From Leishmania mexicana MHOM/GT/2001/U1103 (taxonomy: Eukaryota; Euglenozoa; Kinetoplastea; Trypanosomatida; Trypanosomatidae), in NCBI RefSeq assembly GCF_000234665.1, contig NC_018330.1, forward strand, positions 62,001 through 126,000: a stretch of 64,000 nt of DNA. The letters run 5' to 3'. The notes below the pieces were generated by a model, which saw only the letters and a list, made by a program, of their open reading frames with translations, did no database searches and was not told the origin of the DNA. Of this stretch, positions 8,989-17,827 are shown in pieces (positions within the stretch are counted from its first letter, which is position 1; each line of letters begins with the position of its first letter). The position numbers were made by a program, and so were the translations under genes.

Positions 8989-11652
8989 CTAGTCTATCTT
9001 TAAGTGGGTTCCCTTGTGCAGTAGATAGTCGCCAATGCGGGCGCCATCGCGAGCGGCCCACGCCGCATTGCACAGGAGACCCTCCACGCCCTGCTCGAAA
9101 GACATTCGAGTGCGAGACTGCATTTCTTCAGGCATGCCGTCGAAGAAGCGGCGCAGTGGTGCTATCAGCGCCTCGTCGCTGCTGTGCTCAATCAGCTTCA
9201 GCATCCTTGCCAGCAGCACGGACGGCGCCTTTTGGACCAGGCGCGGCCACTTGTCCATTAGCTGCTGAACGAAGAAGGCCTGTGTCTGTGCACCCTCCGC
9301 CAAGCCCAGCATCACCGTGAACATGTCCTGGCTGTTCACCGCGTCCGACAGAAGATAGTCCATCAGCTTCGGCACGTCAATGGACGGCTCCGCCACCGCC
9401 GCGAGTGCGCCAAGGTACTGCGCCCGTTCCTCCGCGTATGTGGTTTTGGCAATGAGCTCCTGCACCTCTGCCATCGCCGCCGCGCCGTGGGTGTTGATAT
9501 GTACAGCGTACACGTAACCTAGCATGTCAGGCGAAATGACGCTCGTGGTGCGCTTGTCGTACAGGTCACGTGCCATCGCCGTGGCCTGGACGTTGCTGCA
9601 CGAGAGCAGTCGAGAGAAGATTAGTAGGCGCGCTTGCTGGGTGCGGTGACCGTCTCCCCGGCGCGGCTGCAACCCGACCCGCCGCATCGCCGGGGAGTAG
9701 AGACGATTGCAGAAGTCGTTGAAAGCGGCGTGCACTTCCGGTGAACTGCAGGCGAGGATGCTGCGCAGGTCCTTCTCGAACTGGGCCACCTCGCACCACA
9801 CCGTGTAGTCGTCCTCGTTGTGGTAATGGGAGAGAAGATCGATGACCTGCACCGTGTCGCAGTAGCCTCCGCGCGCGAAGGCCGCGTAGTCTGCGAGGAT
9901 GGAGTAGCGGTCCGTGGAATTGATGGCCTTCGCCGTAAGCGGGCCCACGAGCCCGCGCAGCATCTCTGCCGTATACTGCACACGGCAGAAAGCGATCTGG
10001 TCCGAGTTCACCTTCACCCACACCGCGCCGTCAATCGGGACGGACATGGTGGCGGCGGCAAGCACGACGGACTGAGTCTTGACCGCCCCATCCGCGGTCC
10101 CGTATGTGTAAACCATGGGAATCCTCCACAGTGGCGCGTCCTCGTCTGCCGTCACATCGCTCACGGCGAAGAAGCGCCGCTGCGTCAGCGCCAGCGTACC
10201 GGTTGCTGCGTCGTGTGCGGCCTGCACATACGGGTATCCCTGCTCCCTCGTCCAGCTTTGAAGAACCTCTTTCAAATTCGGCGCGGCAGGGCCGGAGAGG
10301 GCCTCCCACAGCTGTAGCGATGTAGCCGACGCGTAGGCGTAGCGGGAGAGATAGTCGACCAGCCCGCGCTGAAATCCTTCCTCGCCAACGAACTTGGCCG
10401 CCATGCGCAGCACCATGGCTCCCTTGGAGTAGCTGATGGCATCGAAAATGCTGTCCACCTCTCGCACATCCCGCACCGGCAACTCGATGGGGTGCGAGGA
10501 GCGCATGGCGTCCAGCTGGTATGCCCGGCTTCCCTCGTCGTGCACGAACTGAGTGTCCACCAGCCACTCGGGAAAGATCTTGTTCACCGCCCAGGTGGCC
10601 ATGTAGGTGGCGAAGGACTCGTTCAGCCACAGGTCCGACCACCAGGCCATGGTCGCCAAGTTGCCGAACCACTGATGGGCCAGCTCGTGCGCCACCACCA
10701 TCGCGACCCGCTCTTTCTGCATGGCGCTCGCCTCCTCCGAGGCCAGTAGTGTCTGCTCGCGGAACGTGATGCAGCCCCAGTTCTCCATAGCCCCAAAGGC
10801 AAAGTTGGGCAATGTGATGAGGTCAAGCTTTGGAAAGACGTACGGAAACTGGAAGCACTCCTCGTAGAGCGGCAGCACTCGCGCGGCCACCGTCAGCGCG
10901 AATCGTGCTTGCTCAATCTTGCCGCGTGGGGTAACGGCACGGATGACGACGGGGGAGGACGATGCCAGTTCACCACCCTGACCAGCCACTGCGGCAGCGC
11001 TCCGTGGCACCACCACCTCCGTCGTCTCTAGCTCCCCAATCACCCAGGCGACGACGTAGGTGGACATGGCTATGACAGGGCGGAATTCCCAGCGCGCAAG
11101 CCCGTCCGGCAGCTGCACCACCTTGCGCGGTACGTCGTTGCTCCACACCTGCAGCTTCGCAGGGACGGTTATGTCGAGGGCAAATGTAGCTTTGGCAGCA
11201 GGCTCATCCCAGCAGGGGAAGACACGGCGCGCCTCCGCTGGGCACATCTGTGTCGCCCCCACATACGACGTGACGCCTTCGTACGTATACTGGCTACGGT
11301 AGAAAGCGAAGAGATTGTCGCCGATGGCCGCCGTGTAGCGAAACCGCAGCTGAGCGGCATCAGTTACTGGCCGATCGACCTGCACAGATATGCGCTGGTC
11401 CGCCGTCGACTCCGTGATGCTCTGCACAGTCCGTGGAGCATCGTTGCCGCCATCGCCGACGATAGCGCGCACTGAAACATCAGAAAACGTTAGTCCCACT
11501 GCATTCAGCACGAAGGTGCTTGTGGGCTCAGTGATATGCACGTCGATGACCACCTCAGCTGAGAAGGTGGCGTGATCGAGATCTGGACAGAGGGCAATGT
11601 GGTAGTGCGTCGGTCGGACACTGCTCGGTAGAACGTGGCGAGCGGCGGCCAT
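8989..11652 (-). CDS. M1 family zinc aminopeptidase (puromycin-sensitive type)
   Basis: An 887-aa metallo-aminopeptidase. It has the exopeptidase motif GAMEN (in FAFGAMENWG, about residue 286) and the zinc site HELAHQWFGN (about residue 320) with the distal Glu ligand in LWLNESFATY. The N-terminal beta-sandwich starts VRPTHYHIALCPDL, and a C-terminal ERAP1-like helical domain extends to the end. Length and architecture match cytosolic puromycin-sensitive aminopeptidases, which trim peptides released by the proteasome. No signal peptide or membrane anchor is seen. The first ATG in frame is at 11652 (MAAARHVLPSSV); upstream codons up to 11694 are open but offer no ATG. No AG lies between the nearest strong pyrimidine tract and this ATG, so the acceptor is unclear. 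The final residues, HKGTHLKID, are ordinary for the family. Confidence 0.93.
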   Translation of the reverse strand: MAAARHVLPSSVRPTHYHIALCPDLDHATFSAEVVIDVHITEPTSTFVLNAVGLTFSDVSVRAIVGDGGNDAPRTVQSITESTADQRISVQVDRPVTDAAQLRFRYTAAIGDNLFAFYRSQYTYEGVTSYVGATQMCPAEARRVFPCWDEPAAKATFALDITVPAKLQVWSNDVPRKVVQLPDGLARWEFRPVIAMSTYVVAWVIGELETTEVVVPRSAAAVAGQGGELASSSPVVIRAVTPRGKIEQARFALTVAARVLPLYEECFQFPYVFPKLDLITLPNFAFGAMENWGCITFREQTLLASEEASAMQKERVAMVVAHELAHQWFGNLATMAWWSDLWLNESFATYMATWAVNKIFPEWLVDTQFVHDEGSRAYQLDAMRSSHPIELPVRDVREVDSIFDAISYSKGAMVLRMAAKFVGEEGFQRGLVDYLSRYAYASATSLQLWEALSGPAAPNLKEVLQSWTREQGYPYVQAAHDAATGTLALTQRRFFAVSDVTADEDAPLWRIPMVYTYGTADGAVKTQSVVLAAATMSVPIDGAVWVKVNSDQIAFCRVQYTAEMLRGLVGPLTAKAINSTDRYSILADYAAFARGGYCDTVQVIDLLSHYHNEDDYTVWCEVAQFEKDLRSILACSSPEVHAAFNDFCNRLYSPAMRRVGLQPRRGDGHRTQQARLLIFSRLLSCSNVQATAMARDLYDKRTTSVISPDMLGYVYAVHINTHGAAAMAEVQELIAKTTYAEERAQYLGALAAVAEPSIDVPKLMDYLLSDAVNSQDMFTVMLGLAEGAQTQAFFVQQLMDKWPRLVQKAPSVLLARMLKLIEHSSDEALIAPLRRFFDGMPEEMQSRTRMSFEQGVEGLLCNAAWAARDGARIGDYLLHKGTHLKID

Positions 11653-12427
11653 TACAGACACCGGAAGGAGAACACGGGGGGAGGGGGAAAACAACGCACA
11701 AGTTCAAGGAGCAGTGCCGGTGTCCTCAGGGATCCCTCTGTGCTTGGGTGCTGGGGCGATATACAGAAGAGGCTGCCCTGAGTAAGACCACAACGGGGAA
11801 CACACACAGGCACTGCAGAGAGAAGGATAAGAGAAAGGGAGTCCAACGCACGTTTGCCTGGGCGGTAACGTGCGGGGGTGTTGGTGGTGGTGGAGGAGGG
11901 GGAGGGGGGGGGCCTTCGCTGAGGTGCGCACACAGAAGGAGAGAGAAAGACAGAGGCGCATGCACACCCACACAACTGTTGGTGCGCAGACGGTGAATAC
12001 TCGCACACGAGAGCCACGGAAGGGAGAGCGCGAAAGATGGAGACGCAAACCACACGGAAGAGTCACCGGCAAACGCCCCGACGAAGGCATCCTCGCACGA
12101 GGCACCGTGACGCACGTTTTCTCCACTTCCCTTGCGCATCCCAGAGCACGCTGCCTGTCGCAGTACCCCAAGGCAGCGGAAGCAGCATCAATGCGCCACG
12201 GGCACTTTCCATTCCGTCTTTGGTCCACCACCGACCCAACGCTGAAGCGCTGCGGAGAGGGGGAGACACACACACACACGAGGAGGCACACATGCGATCG
12301 TTGATTTCATGCGCTCGAGGTAGATGCCATAACATGCAGAAGAGGAAGGCAGAGCACGAGCCAGTAAGCAACACACATACTTGAAACAAAGTCACGGCCG
12401 CCGCCGTCGTTCTTCGCTCGAGCGCTG
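11653..12427. other. intergenic spacer
   Basis: No gene is supported. G-rich plus strand around 11870-11910 (C-rich in the transcript) and a CA repeat near 12268 are the only notable features. Confidence 0.5.
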
Positions 12428-14431
12428 TCATGTGTACAGCTCCGTGTCATTCCGCAGTATGGCATCGACGGCGTCAGAAAGGTGAATAAGCTCGGCGACG
12501 CGGTTGAGGCCCACCATGCGGATCTTGATGACGTGCTCGAACGGGATGTCGATCTGGAACGCGTTCTGCGGAGCGACGATATTGTCGCCATCCGTCACAA
12601 AGTACGAGTAGAGGCCTTGCAAAAGATGGAGGTGAGAGGCGACGAGCACTGGGGTGGTGCTGGCTTGGATGTCATGGATGTGAGGCTCGAGTCGCGAGTT
12701 AAATACTTGGTGAATGCACTCGCCATTCGGCCACGCTGTATAGTACGGGTCCGCCTTCATGGACTGCAACGTGTTTGGCATGGTTCGCAGGACGTCAGAC
12801 AGCAGCTGCCCTTCGCAGTCGCCGTGATTGATGTCGTCCAGGGTAGGGAAGTACAAGACGCGACAGCGCAGAGAAGGTTTTCCTTCCGCCTGCTCCGAGG
12901 CGGTGTTCGCAGTGGATTGGCACTTGATGGACTCCTCGGCAAAGTAGTGCACCGTCTGCGTGCACCGCTTCGCGCAGCTCGTCATGACGGTCAAGGCCGT
13001 CGTTGACGGAATTTCCTTTTCAAAGTATTCAAAGAGGGCACGACTGTAGGCACGGCCCCGCGCGGTGAGGCGCGAGTTCCCACCGATGCGGTCGCTCAGC
13101 AAGTCCACGTACTCACCGGCGCGGGTGAGGTACAAGTTCATGGGGGTTTGACTGAGGTTGTGCAGCATGAAGGCGAGCCGACTCGGCATCCAGCCGGTGA
13201 TCATGTTCAGCGAGTACGTCTGGGTATCCTCAATACGAATGTAGGGCATGTCGCAGTCCGTGATAGGATTGAGTGTCTTGTACACCGCCTCGTGTTGCTT
13301 GATGACCTCGTAATAGCGGTCCACGAAGTCCTCCGGCGTGTTCGGGAACATCTCCTTGGCGAGCAGGATGTTGCGGTGGATCGTCTCACTGTTGTTATTC
13401 ACCAGCTCCACAAAGACGACGCGCGTCATGTTTATGAGGCGCGTGTCGCGAATCGCGCGCAGCAGGTACTGCCGCCGTGCATGTGTCGTCTGCGTGCCGT
13501 CAAGGATGGCAACACCGCTGGTCCTGCAAATGTAGGTGGTGAGGTCGTGCGCCAGCTCCTTGGAGATTCGAAACTCAAGTTCCGTCGCGCCAGTCGGCGA
13601 TGACACGTTGACGTCTCTGCCCGTCCGGTCCGTCATGGCACGCTCGACACGACGGCGGCACGCCTGATGCGAGAAGATCTTGCACGTCAGCCCGTTCCAC
13701 TGGAAGTAGCGCCGGATTTGCTCCGCCACATACGTCTTGCCACGCCCGGGGAGTCCGACCATAATGACAATGAGCGACCCAAGCATGGGCTGCGGGACGG
13801 CGGAGAAGTCTAGCTGGTGCATCGACACAGGTGTGGACTCGAAGGAGGACGGCTTCCCGGTGAAGGAGGCGGGCACGGCGTTGTCCCCCATGTCAAAGTA
13901 GCCAGACAGCACCTGCGCAACGTCGCCGAAGCCGTTCTCCTCCGCTACCTCAAGAGGGGTGTTGCCGTCGCGGTCCAGCAGCGACGCGTCTGCGCCGAAT
14001 TCAAGGAGCACCGTAACCACTGAGAGGCGACCGTTCATGCAGGCAATATGCAGCAGTGTACGGCCATCGTAGTCGCGACTGTTGGGATCTGCGCCGCCGG
14101 TGAGTAGGATTCGGGCACCCACGGCGTCGCCAGAGGCCGCCAGTTGGCATAGCTCCACTGTGAGCATGTGCAGCACAACGGGGTCGATGACGTCTTCGGT
14201 GGTGAGGTTATGTTGCCCAACCGAGTCAGGATCGACGACTTTGCTCTCGCTTGCCTCCAGCGCCTCGAGATGCTTGTCAATCCGCGCAATCTCCTCCTGG
14301 ATCATGGCCATGCGTTGAAAGGATATGGGTTTCAGGCGCCGCCTCCTGGAGGCCTCGGCGCTACCGAAGAGCTGCGGGGCCAACGCCGAACTTGCGGTCG
14401 CCACCCCCGGTGTTGGTGAGGCCTCGGACAT
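12428..14431 (-). CDS. ankyrin-repeat 6-phosphofructo-2-kinase / fructose-2,6-bisphosphatase-like
   Basis: A 667-aa bifunctional-type enzyme controlling fructose 2,6-bisphosphate, which in trypanosomatids activates pyruvate kinase. Order of parts: Ser/Ala-rich N-terminus; two or three ankyrin repeats at about 85-180 (GGADPNSRDYDGRTLLHIA, FGADASLLDRDGNTPLEVA); a 6PF2K P-loop kinase domain at about 215-425 with Walker A GLPGRGKT (226-233); and a histidine-phosphatase-type domain at about 430-620. In that last domain the catalytic RHG motif reads RAG (437-439), so the phosphohistidine acceptor is alanine (codon 13118-13120). The distal His600 (VASH) and Glu540 (GDCEG) remain. The kinase domain looks intact, so I expect a kinase-only enzyme. 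The start at 14431 is supported by an acceptor 62 nt upstream. Trypanosomatids have several paralogues of this class, some with substituted catalytic residues. Confidence 0.92.
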   Translation of the reverse strand: MSEASPTPGVATASSALAPQLFGSAEASRRRRLKPISFQRMAMIQEEIARIDKHLEALEASESKVVDPDSVGQHNLTTEDVIDPVVLHMLTVELCQLAASGDAVGARILLTGGADPNSRDYDGRTLLHIACMNGRLSVVTVLLEFGADASLLDRDGNTPLEVAEENGFGDVAQVLSGYFDMGDNAVPASFTGKPSSFESTPVSMHQLDFSAVPQPMLGSLIVIMVGLPGRGKTYVAEQIRRYFQWNGLTCKIFSHQACRRRVERAMTDRTGRDVNVSSPTGATELEFRISKELAHDLTTYICRTSGVAILDGTQTTHARRQYLLRAIRDTRLINMTRVVFVELVNNNSETIHRNILLAKEMFPNTPEDFVDRYYEVIKQHEAVYKTLNPITDCDMPYIRIEDTQTYSLNMITGWMPSRLAFMLHNLSQTPMNLYLTRAGEYVDLLSDRIGGNSRLTARGRAYSRALFEYFEKEIPSTTALTVMTSCAKRCTQTVHYFAEESIKCQSTANTASEQAEGKPSLRCRVLYFPTLDDINHGDCEGQLLSDVLRTMPNTLQSMKADPYYTAWPNGECIHQVFNSRLEPHIHDIQASTTPVLVASHLHLLQGLYSYFVTDGDNIVAPQNAFQIDIPFEHVIKIRMVGLNRVAELIHLSDAVDAILRNDTELYT

Positions 14432-14493
14432 CGCTACGCGCACCTGCACTCTTGTGTCGAGTAAATGTGTATGCGCGTGTGTCACGCACACCG

Positions 14494-14540
14494 CTAGGAA
14501 GGGCAGAGCGAAGAGCAGGGAAGGAGATAAAGGGGAGAGG
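14494..14540 (-). promoter_or_regulatory. candidate trans-splice acceptor for the PFK-2 gene
   Basis: On the minus strand, a C/T-rich tract (14540 to 14497) runs directly into TAG with AG at 14495-14494. This predicts a 62-nt 5'UTR and excludes the UTR-like codons further upstream. Confidence 0.6.
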
Positions 14541-15242
14541 TGAGTGGGGGGCGGGCGCAGGGTGGTCACTGCCGTGCCCGTGGCGGCGAAAAGACACGTG
14601 TCTTTTGAACAGAGTGGCCCGTGGAGGAAGGTGTGCGGGCCACCGAGGGAAGAGTAGCCACCCATCACCGCGCGTGGCGCCCTGGGAGACGGAGCGCGCT
14701 ACCTCGCGTTTAGATCGAGACGTAAGCCGCTGCTTCTTTTGATGGGAGAGGCGGTCGAAGGGCAATTTCGGGCCGACATGAGCAGCGCCATGCGCCGGTG
14801 CTGCGAGAGTGGCTCTTCCTTGCATGAACTCCACCACAGTGTTCCCTCACCACTAAGCCAGCCAGCTACGCGTTGAGCAGTTTCAAAGCGGTCGAGACTA
14901 GCGCTCATGTGGAGCTGCTTCAGGTGTGATCGGAAGCTGAAGAAAGAATGGTGACGTTACGCCAGCGGTGCGCTGGGCATTCTTCGTTGCTGGCAAACGG
15001 AAGACGACGCAGCCTTGCCAACACACTTCCCACCGAAGGCAATGCGCGCCGCAAAGGACGTGGCATGTGGGTGACGAAGACTGTCGTCTCCGGTAAAACC
15101 AGCAACTTGGACAGCGCTGCATCCCTCGCCCTCTCCACCCAATTCACCCGCTATCACCTCTCCTCTTGCATCAGCTTTTCCCCGGTGATACACACACGCT
15201 AACAGCACGAAGGAGAGGTGGAAGAACTGGACCGCACGTGCC
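14541..15242. other. intergenic spacer
   Basis: No gene is supported. It is mixed-composition sequence, presumed to be the 3'UTR of the FolD gene and the polyadenylation region. Confidence 0.5.
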
Positions 15243-16139
15243 CTACGATACGTTCAGCGCGGCCTTGAACCCCTCGAGAGTGTTCTCGAGGAGCATGGCA
15301 ATTGTCATGGGGCCAACACCACCGGGCACCGGTGAGATCCACGCTGCGCGCGCGGCAGCCTCCTCGAAGCAGACGTCACCGACAAGACGATAGCCCTCCT
15401 TTTTCGATGGGTCCGTTACGGGCGTCGTGCCGACATCCACAACGGCGGCCCCCTCCTTGATCCACTCCCCCTTGACGTACCCGGGCTGACCCATCGCCGC
15501 AATGACGATGTCGGCGGTGTGCAGGTAATCGATCATGTCCTCCGTCAATGTGCCCGAGTGAACGATGGTGACAGTGGCGTTTTCCTTCATGAGGAGAGCT
15601 GCAACCGGAGCGCCAACAATGTTGCTGCGCCCCAGCACAACCGCGCGTTTTCCAGCCATCTCGATGCCACAGCGCTTCAAGAGCACAATAACGCCCTTCG
15701 CCGTGCACGGGGTGAAGAGCGGCTCCCGGCCCTTGTAGTGAAGCAGCCCAACGTTGACAGGCAGCAGCGCGTCGGCGTCCTTTCGGGGGTGGATCTTCTC
15801 AAGGGCGCTGTTTTCATTGAGATGCTTCGGCAAAGGCAGCTGGACAATGATGCCGTGGCAGTTTGGGTCGTTGTTGAGCTTCTCAACATTGGCCTCAAGC
15901 ACCTCCTGCGAAATGTCCTCGGGCAGTTCAACGTTGAAGCTGGCCATCCCAATCTCAGCTGCAGCTTTGTGCTTCAGCTGCACGTACTTTTTCGAGTCCA
16001 TACGCTGCCCCACGATGATGGAGGCGAGCCCGGGCACTCTGTCGCCGTAACGCTCCCTCAAGGCCGCGACCTTATCCTTCAGTTCACTGCGGATCGCTGC
16101 CGCAATCGCCTTGCCGTCAATGATCTGAGCAGACAGCAT
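15243..16139 (-). CDS. folD: bifunctional methylenetetrahydrofolate dehydrogenase / cyclohydrolase
   Basis: A 298-aa FolD enzyme that interconverts 5,10-methylene-, 5,10-methenyl- and 10-formyl-tetrahydrofolate with NADP. The signature KKYVQLKHKAAAEIG (50-64) carries Tyr52 and the catalytic Lys56. The PLPKHLNE segment, the Rossmann motif VVLGRSNIVGAPVAALL and the C-terminal PGGVGPMTIAML (from 272) are all intact. No targeting extension is present, so it should be cytosolic. In L. major this enzyme is called DHCH1 and supplies 10-formyl-THF, which is needed to formylate initiator methionyl-tRNA. The start at 16139 (MLSAQIIDGKAI) matches the family N-terminus and lies 64 nt inside a good acceptor. 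Length and key residues are normal. Confidence 0.96.
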   Translation of the reverse strand: MLSAQIIDGKAIAAAIRSELKDKVAALRERYGDRVPGLASIIVGQRMDSKKYVQLKHKAAAEIGMASFNVELPEDISQEVLEANVEKLNNDPNCHGIIVQLPLPKHLNENSALEKIHPRKDADALLPVNVGLLHYKGREPLFTPCTAKGVIVLLKRCGIEMAGKRAVVLGRSNIVGAPVAALLMKENATVTIVHSGTLTEDMIDYLHTADIVIAAMGQPGYVKGEWIKEGAAVVDVGTTPVTDPSKKEGYRLVGDVCFEEAAARAAWISPVPGGVGPMTIAMLLENTLEGFKAALNVS

Positions 16140-16200
16140 CGTGGTGAGTGAAGACACGGACAGACACACGTCAAGCTGCTGGTGACGATAAACGCCGTGG

Positions 16201-16245
16201 CTGCTGGAAGGGGAGTGAGGGCAGGGGCGGGGGACTGTGGACGGT
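16201..16245 (-). promoter_or_regulatory. candidate trans-splice acceptor for folD
   Basis: The minus strand reads a C-rich tract (about 16245 to 16207), then AG at 16205-16204 and another AG at 16202-16201. The 5'UTR would be about 61-64 nt. Confidence 0.6.
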
Positions 16246-17827
16246 CTTCGCTTTCGCCTGGTTTCCCTCTAACCCTGGTGCGTATCTGCGCTGAGACAGC
16301 ACTGCCGACTCCGCCCTGCCGTAGGAGAGGCCGGAATAGATGTGCAGATGTGGGTAGGCCAGGGAAGAGGAAGGCGACACAGGCCGCTGCTTTACCGTAC
16401 ACTTACGATGAATCTGTGCCGATATAAACTTAAAGTGCCACCGAATCAGAGTGATGGCGGTGCGTGCGGCAACGACGACGAGGAGCGGCCGGTGCGAGCC
16501 GGTGTGAATGTGGCAGGAAAAGAAGGGGAAAATGTGCGATGTTCTGGTTGGCATTGCCGATCGTGTGGAGCAGAAGGGTGCGGCCATAGTGGCGGAAAGG
16601 GAGGCCCCACCGGTGAATACGGGAGCCACCCACGCACGCGCATCCATACGTGCGTCAAGTGGGCGTGTAAGGCGTTGTCGGCGTTGAAAGCAAAGAAGGA
16701 GAGAGAGGAAGAATGCCAGCAAGAGAGCAGAAGAAAGAGCTTCGGCAACGGAAGCCTCAGCATTCAGAAGGCGCGCAAACCGCAACAAGTCGCCGCGCCA
16801 TACACACAAACACACATACCGGCCCATCGAATCCGTTTGCGTGCACATACGGCAAGGTATGACGCGACACAGACCCCACAAGGGACTTCATCGGACAAGA
16901 TGTGACCGAAGCTCTCCCTAGGAACTACAAGGAGCGGCTCGCTGTCCAGGATGCACAGTAATGCATGGAAGAAGAGAGGAGAGAGGCAGAAGAGTAGCGT
17001 CGAGTCGTCAAGGTGTCACACGCACAAACCTCGAGGTCTCCCCGCAAGGCTCAAGCGGACACCCCCGTGTGTCGCCTCCTGCCCCATTGCTTTCCCGTTC
17101 ATCTGCCTCTGCGATTCAAAGAAATATATTCGCTTCTTCACGGCTGCGGCTCGCTCGCGCTCTCGCCCCCCACCGCGTCACCCCACTTCGCCATGCACAT
17201 ACGGGCACCACTCGCGTGACCAGTGCGCATCAAGTCAACGTGCGCCTGCGTGTGTGGGCAACAACAAAACAAGAAAGAAAGACGGGGGAACGAGGCATCC
17301 GCGGGAGGGAGGGGAGAGGCGGACGGCCAACACAGCGACACCATCCCCTCCACAACAAGGGCGGCGCCAGCGGATCCCAATGAAGGTGGTCCCACTCCCC
17401 TGCATCGCAGTGGCGAGAGAGACGGGAGATGTTCCTACGACACGCTCAACGGTTATGAAACAAACAAAACGGCGGCGGAAGAGAAAGTACGGCGCATTGT
17501 GTGCGTGGCGGCGTGCATCTATCCGTGTGTGCATCTATGTAAATATGCGCTCATGCGCGCATGTGCATCTATCCACACCACAACGGTTTCTCCTCCATCC
17601 CCCTCCTCCTCCCTTTTGCAGCGGGTTCACCGGTGGTGTGCAGTAGACCGGTATCGCGAGGGGTGAACCGCGTAAAGGGTGGCATGGAGGGGGGGGGGGT
17701 AGAGGGAAGGAAAGGGAGGAGGGGAATGATGCGGTGCATCGCTGCGGTAGTGAATTCGGAAGGGACGTGGTCACAGCATGAACGGGGGTCGTAGTCACTG
17801 TGCCAGCGTGGAAAACAAGGGGCACAG
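16246..17827. other. 1.6-kb intergenic spacer
   Basis: No gene is supported. It contains an 11-G run at 17689-17699 and three copies of a GTGCATCTAT-like decamer between about 17510 and 17575 among GT/CA-rich sequence. Frames open here (for example 16171-16881 on the minus strand) have UTR-like composition and no domain. Confidence 0.5.

Noticed and set aside
11653..11694. Fourteen extra N-terminal residues on the M1 aminopeptidase
   Set aside because: The codon at 11692-11694 is TTG; the first ATG is at 11652, where family-like sequence begins.
16171..16881. Minus-strand open frame of 236 codons between the folD and cyclin genes
   Set aside because: It overlaps the folD acceptor region, has UTR-like Ser/Leu/Cys composition and no family resemblance.
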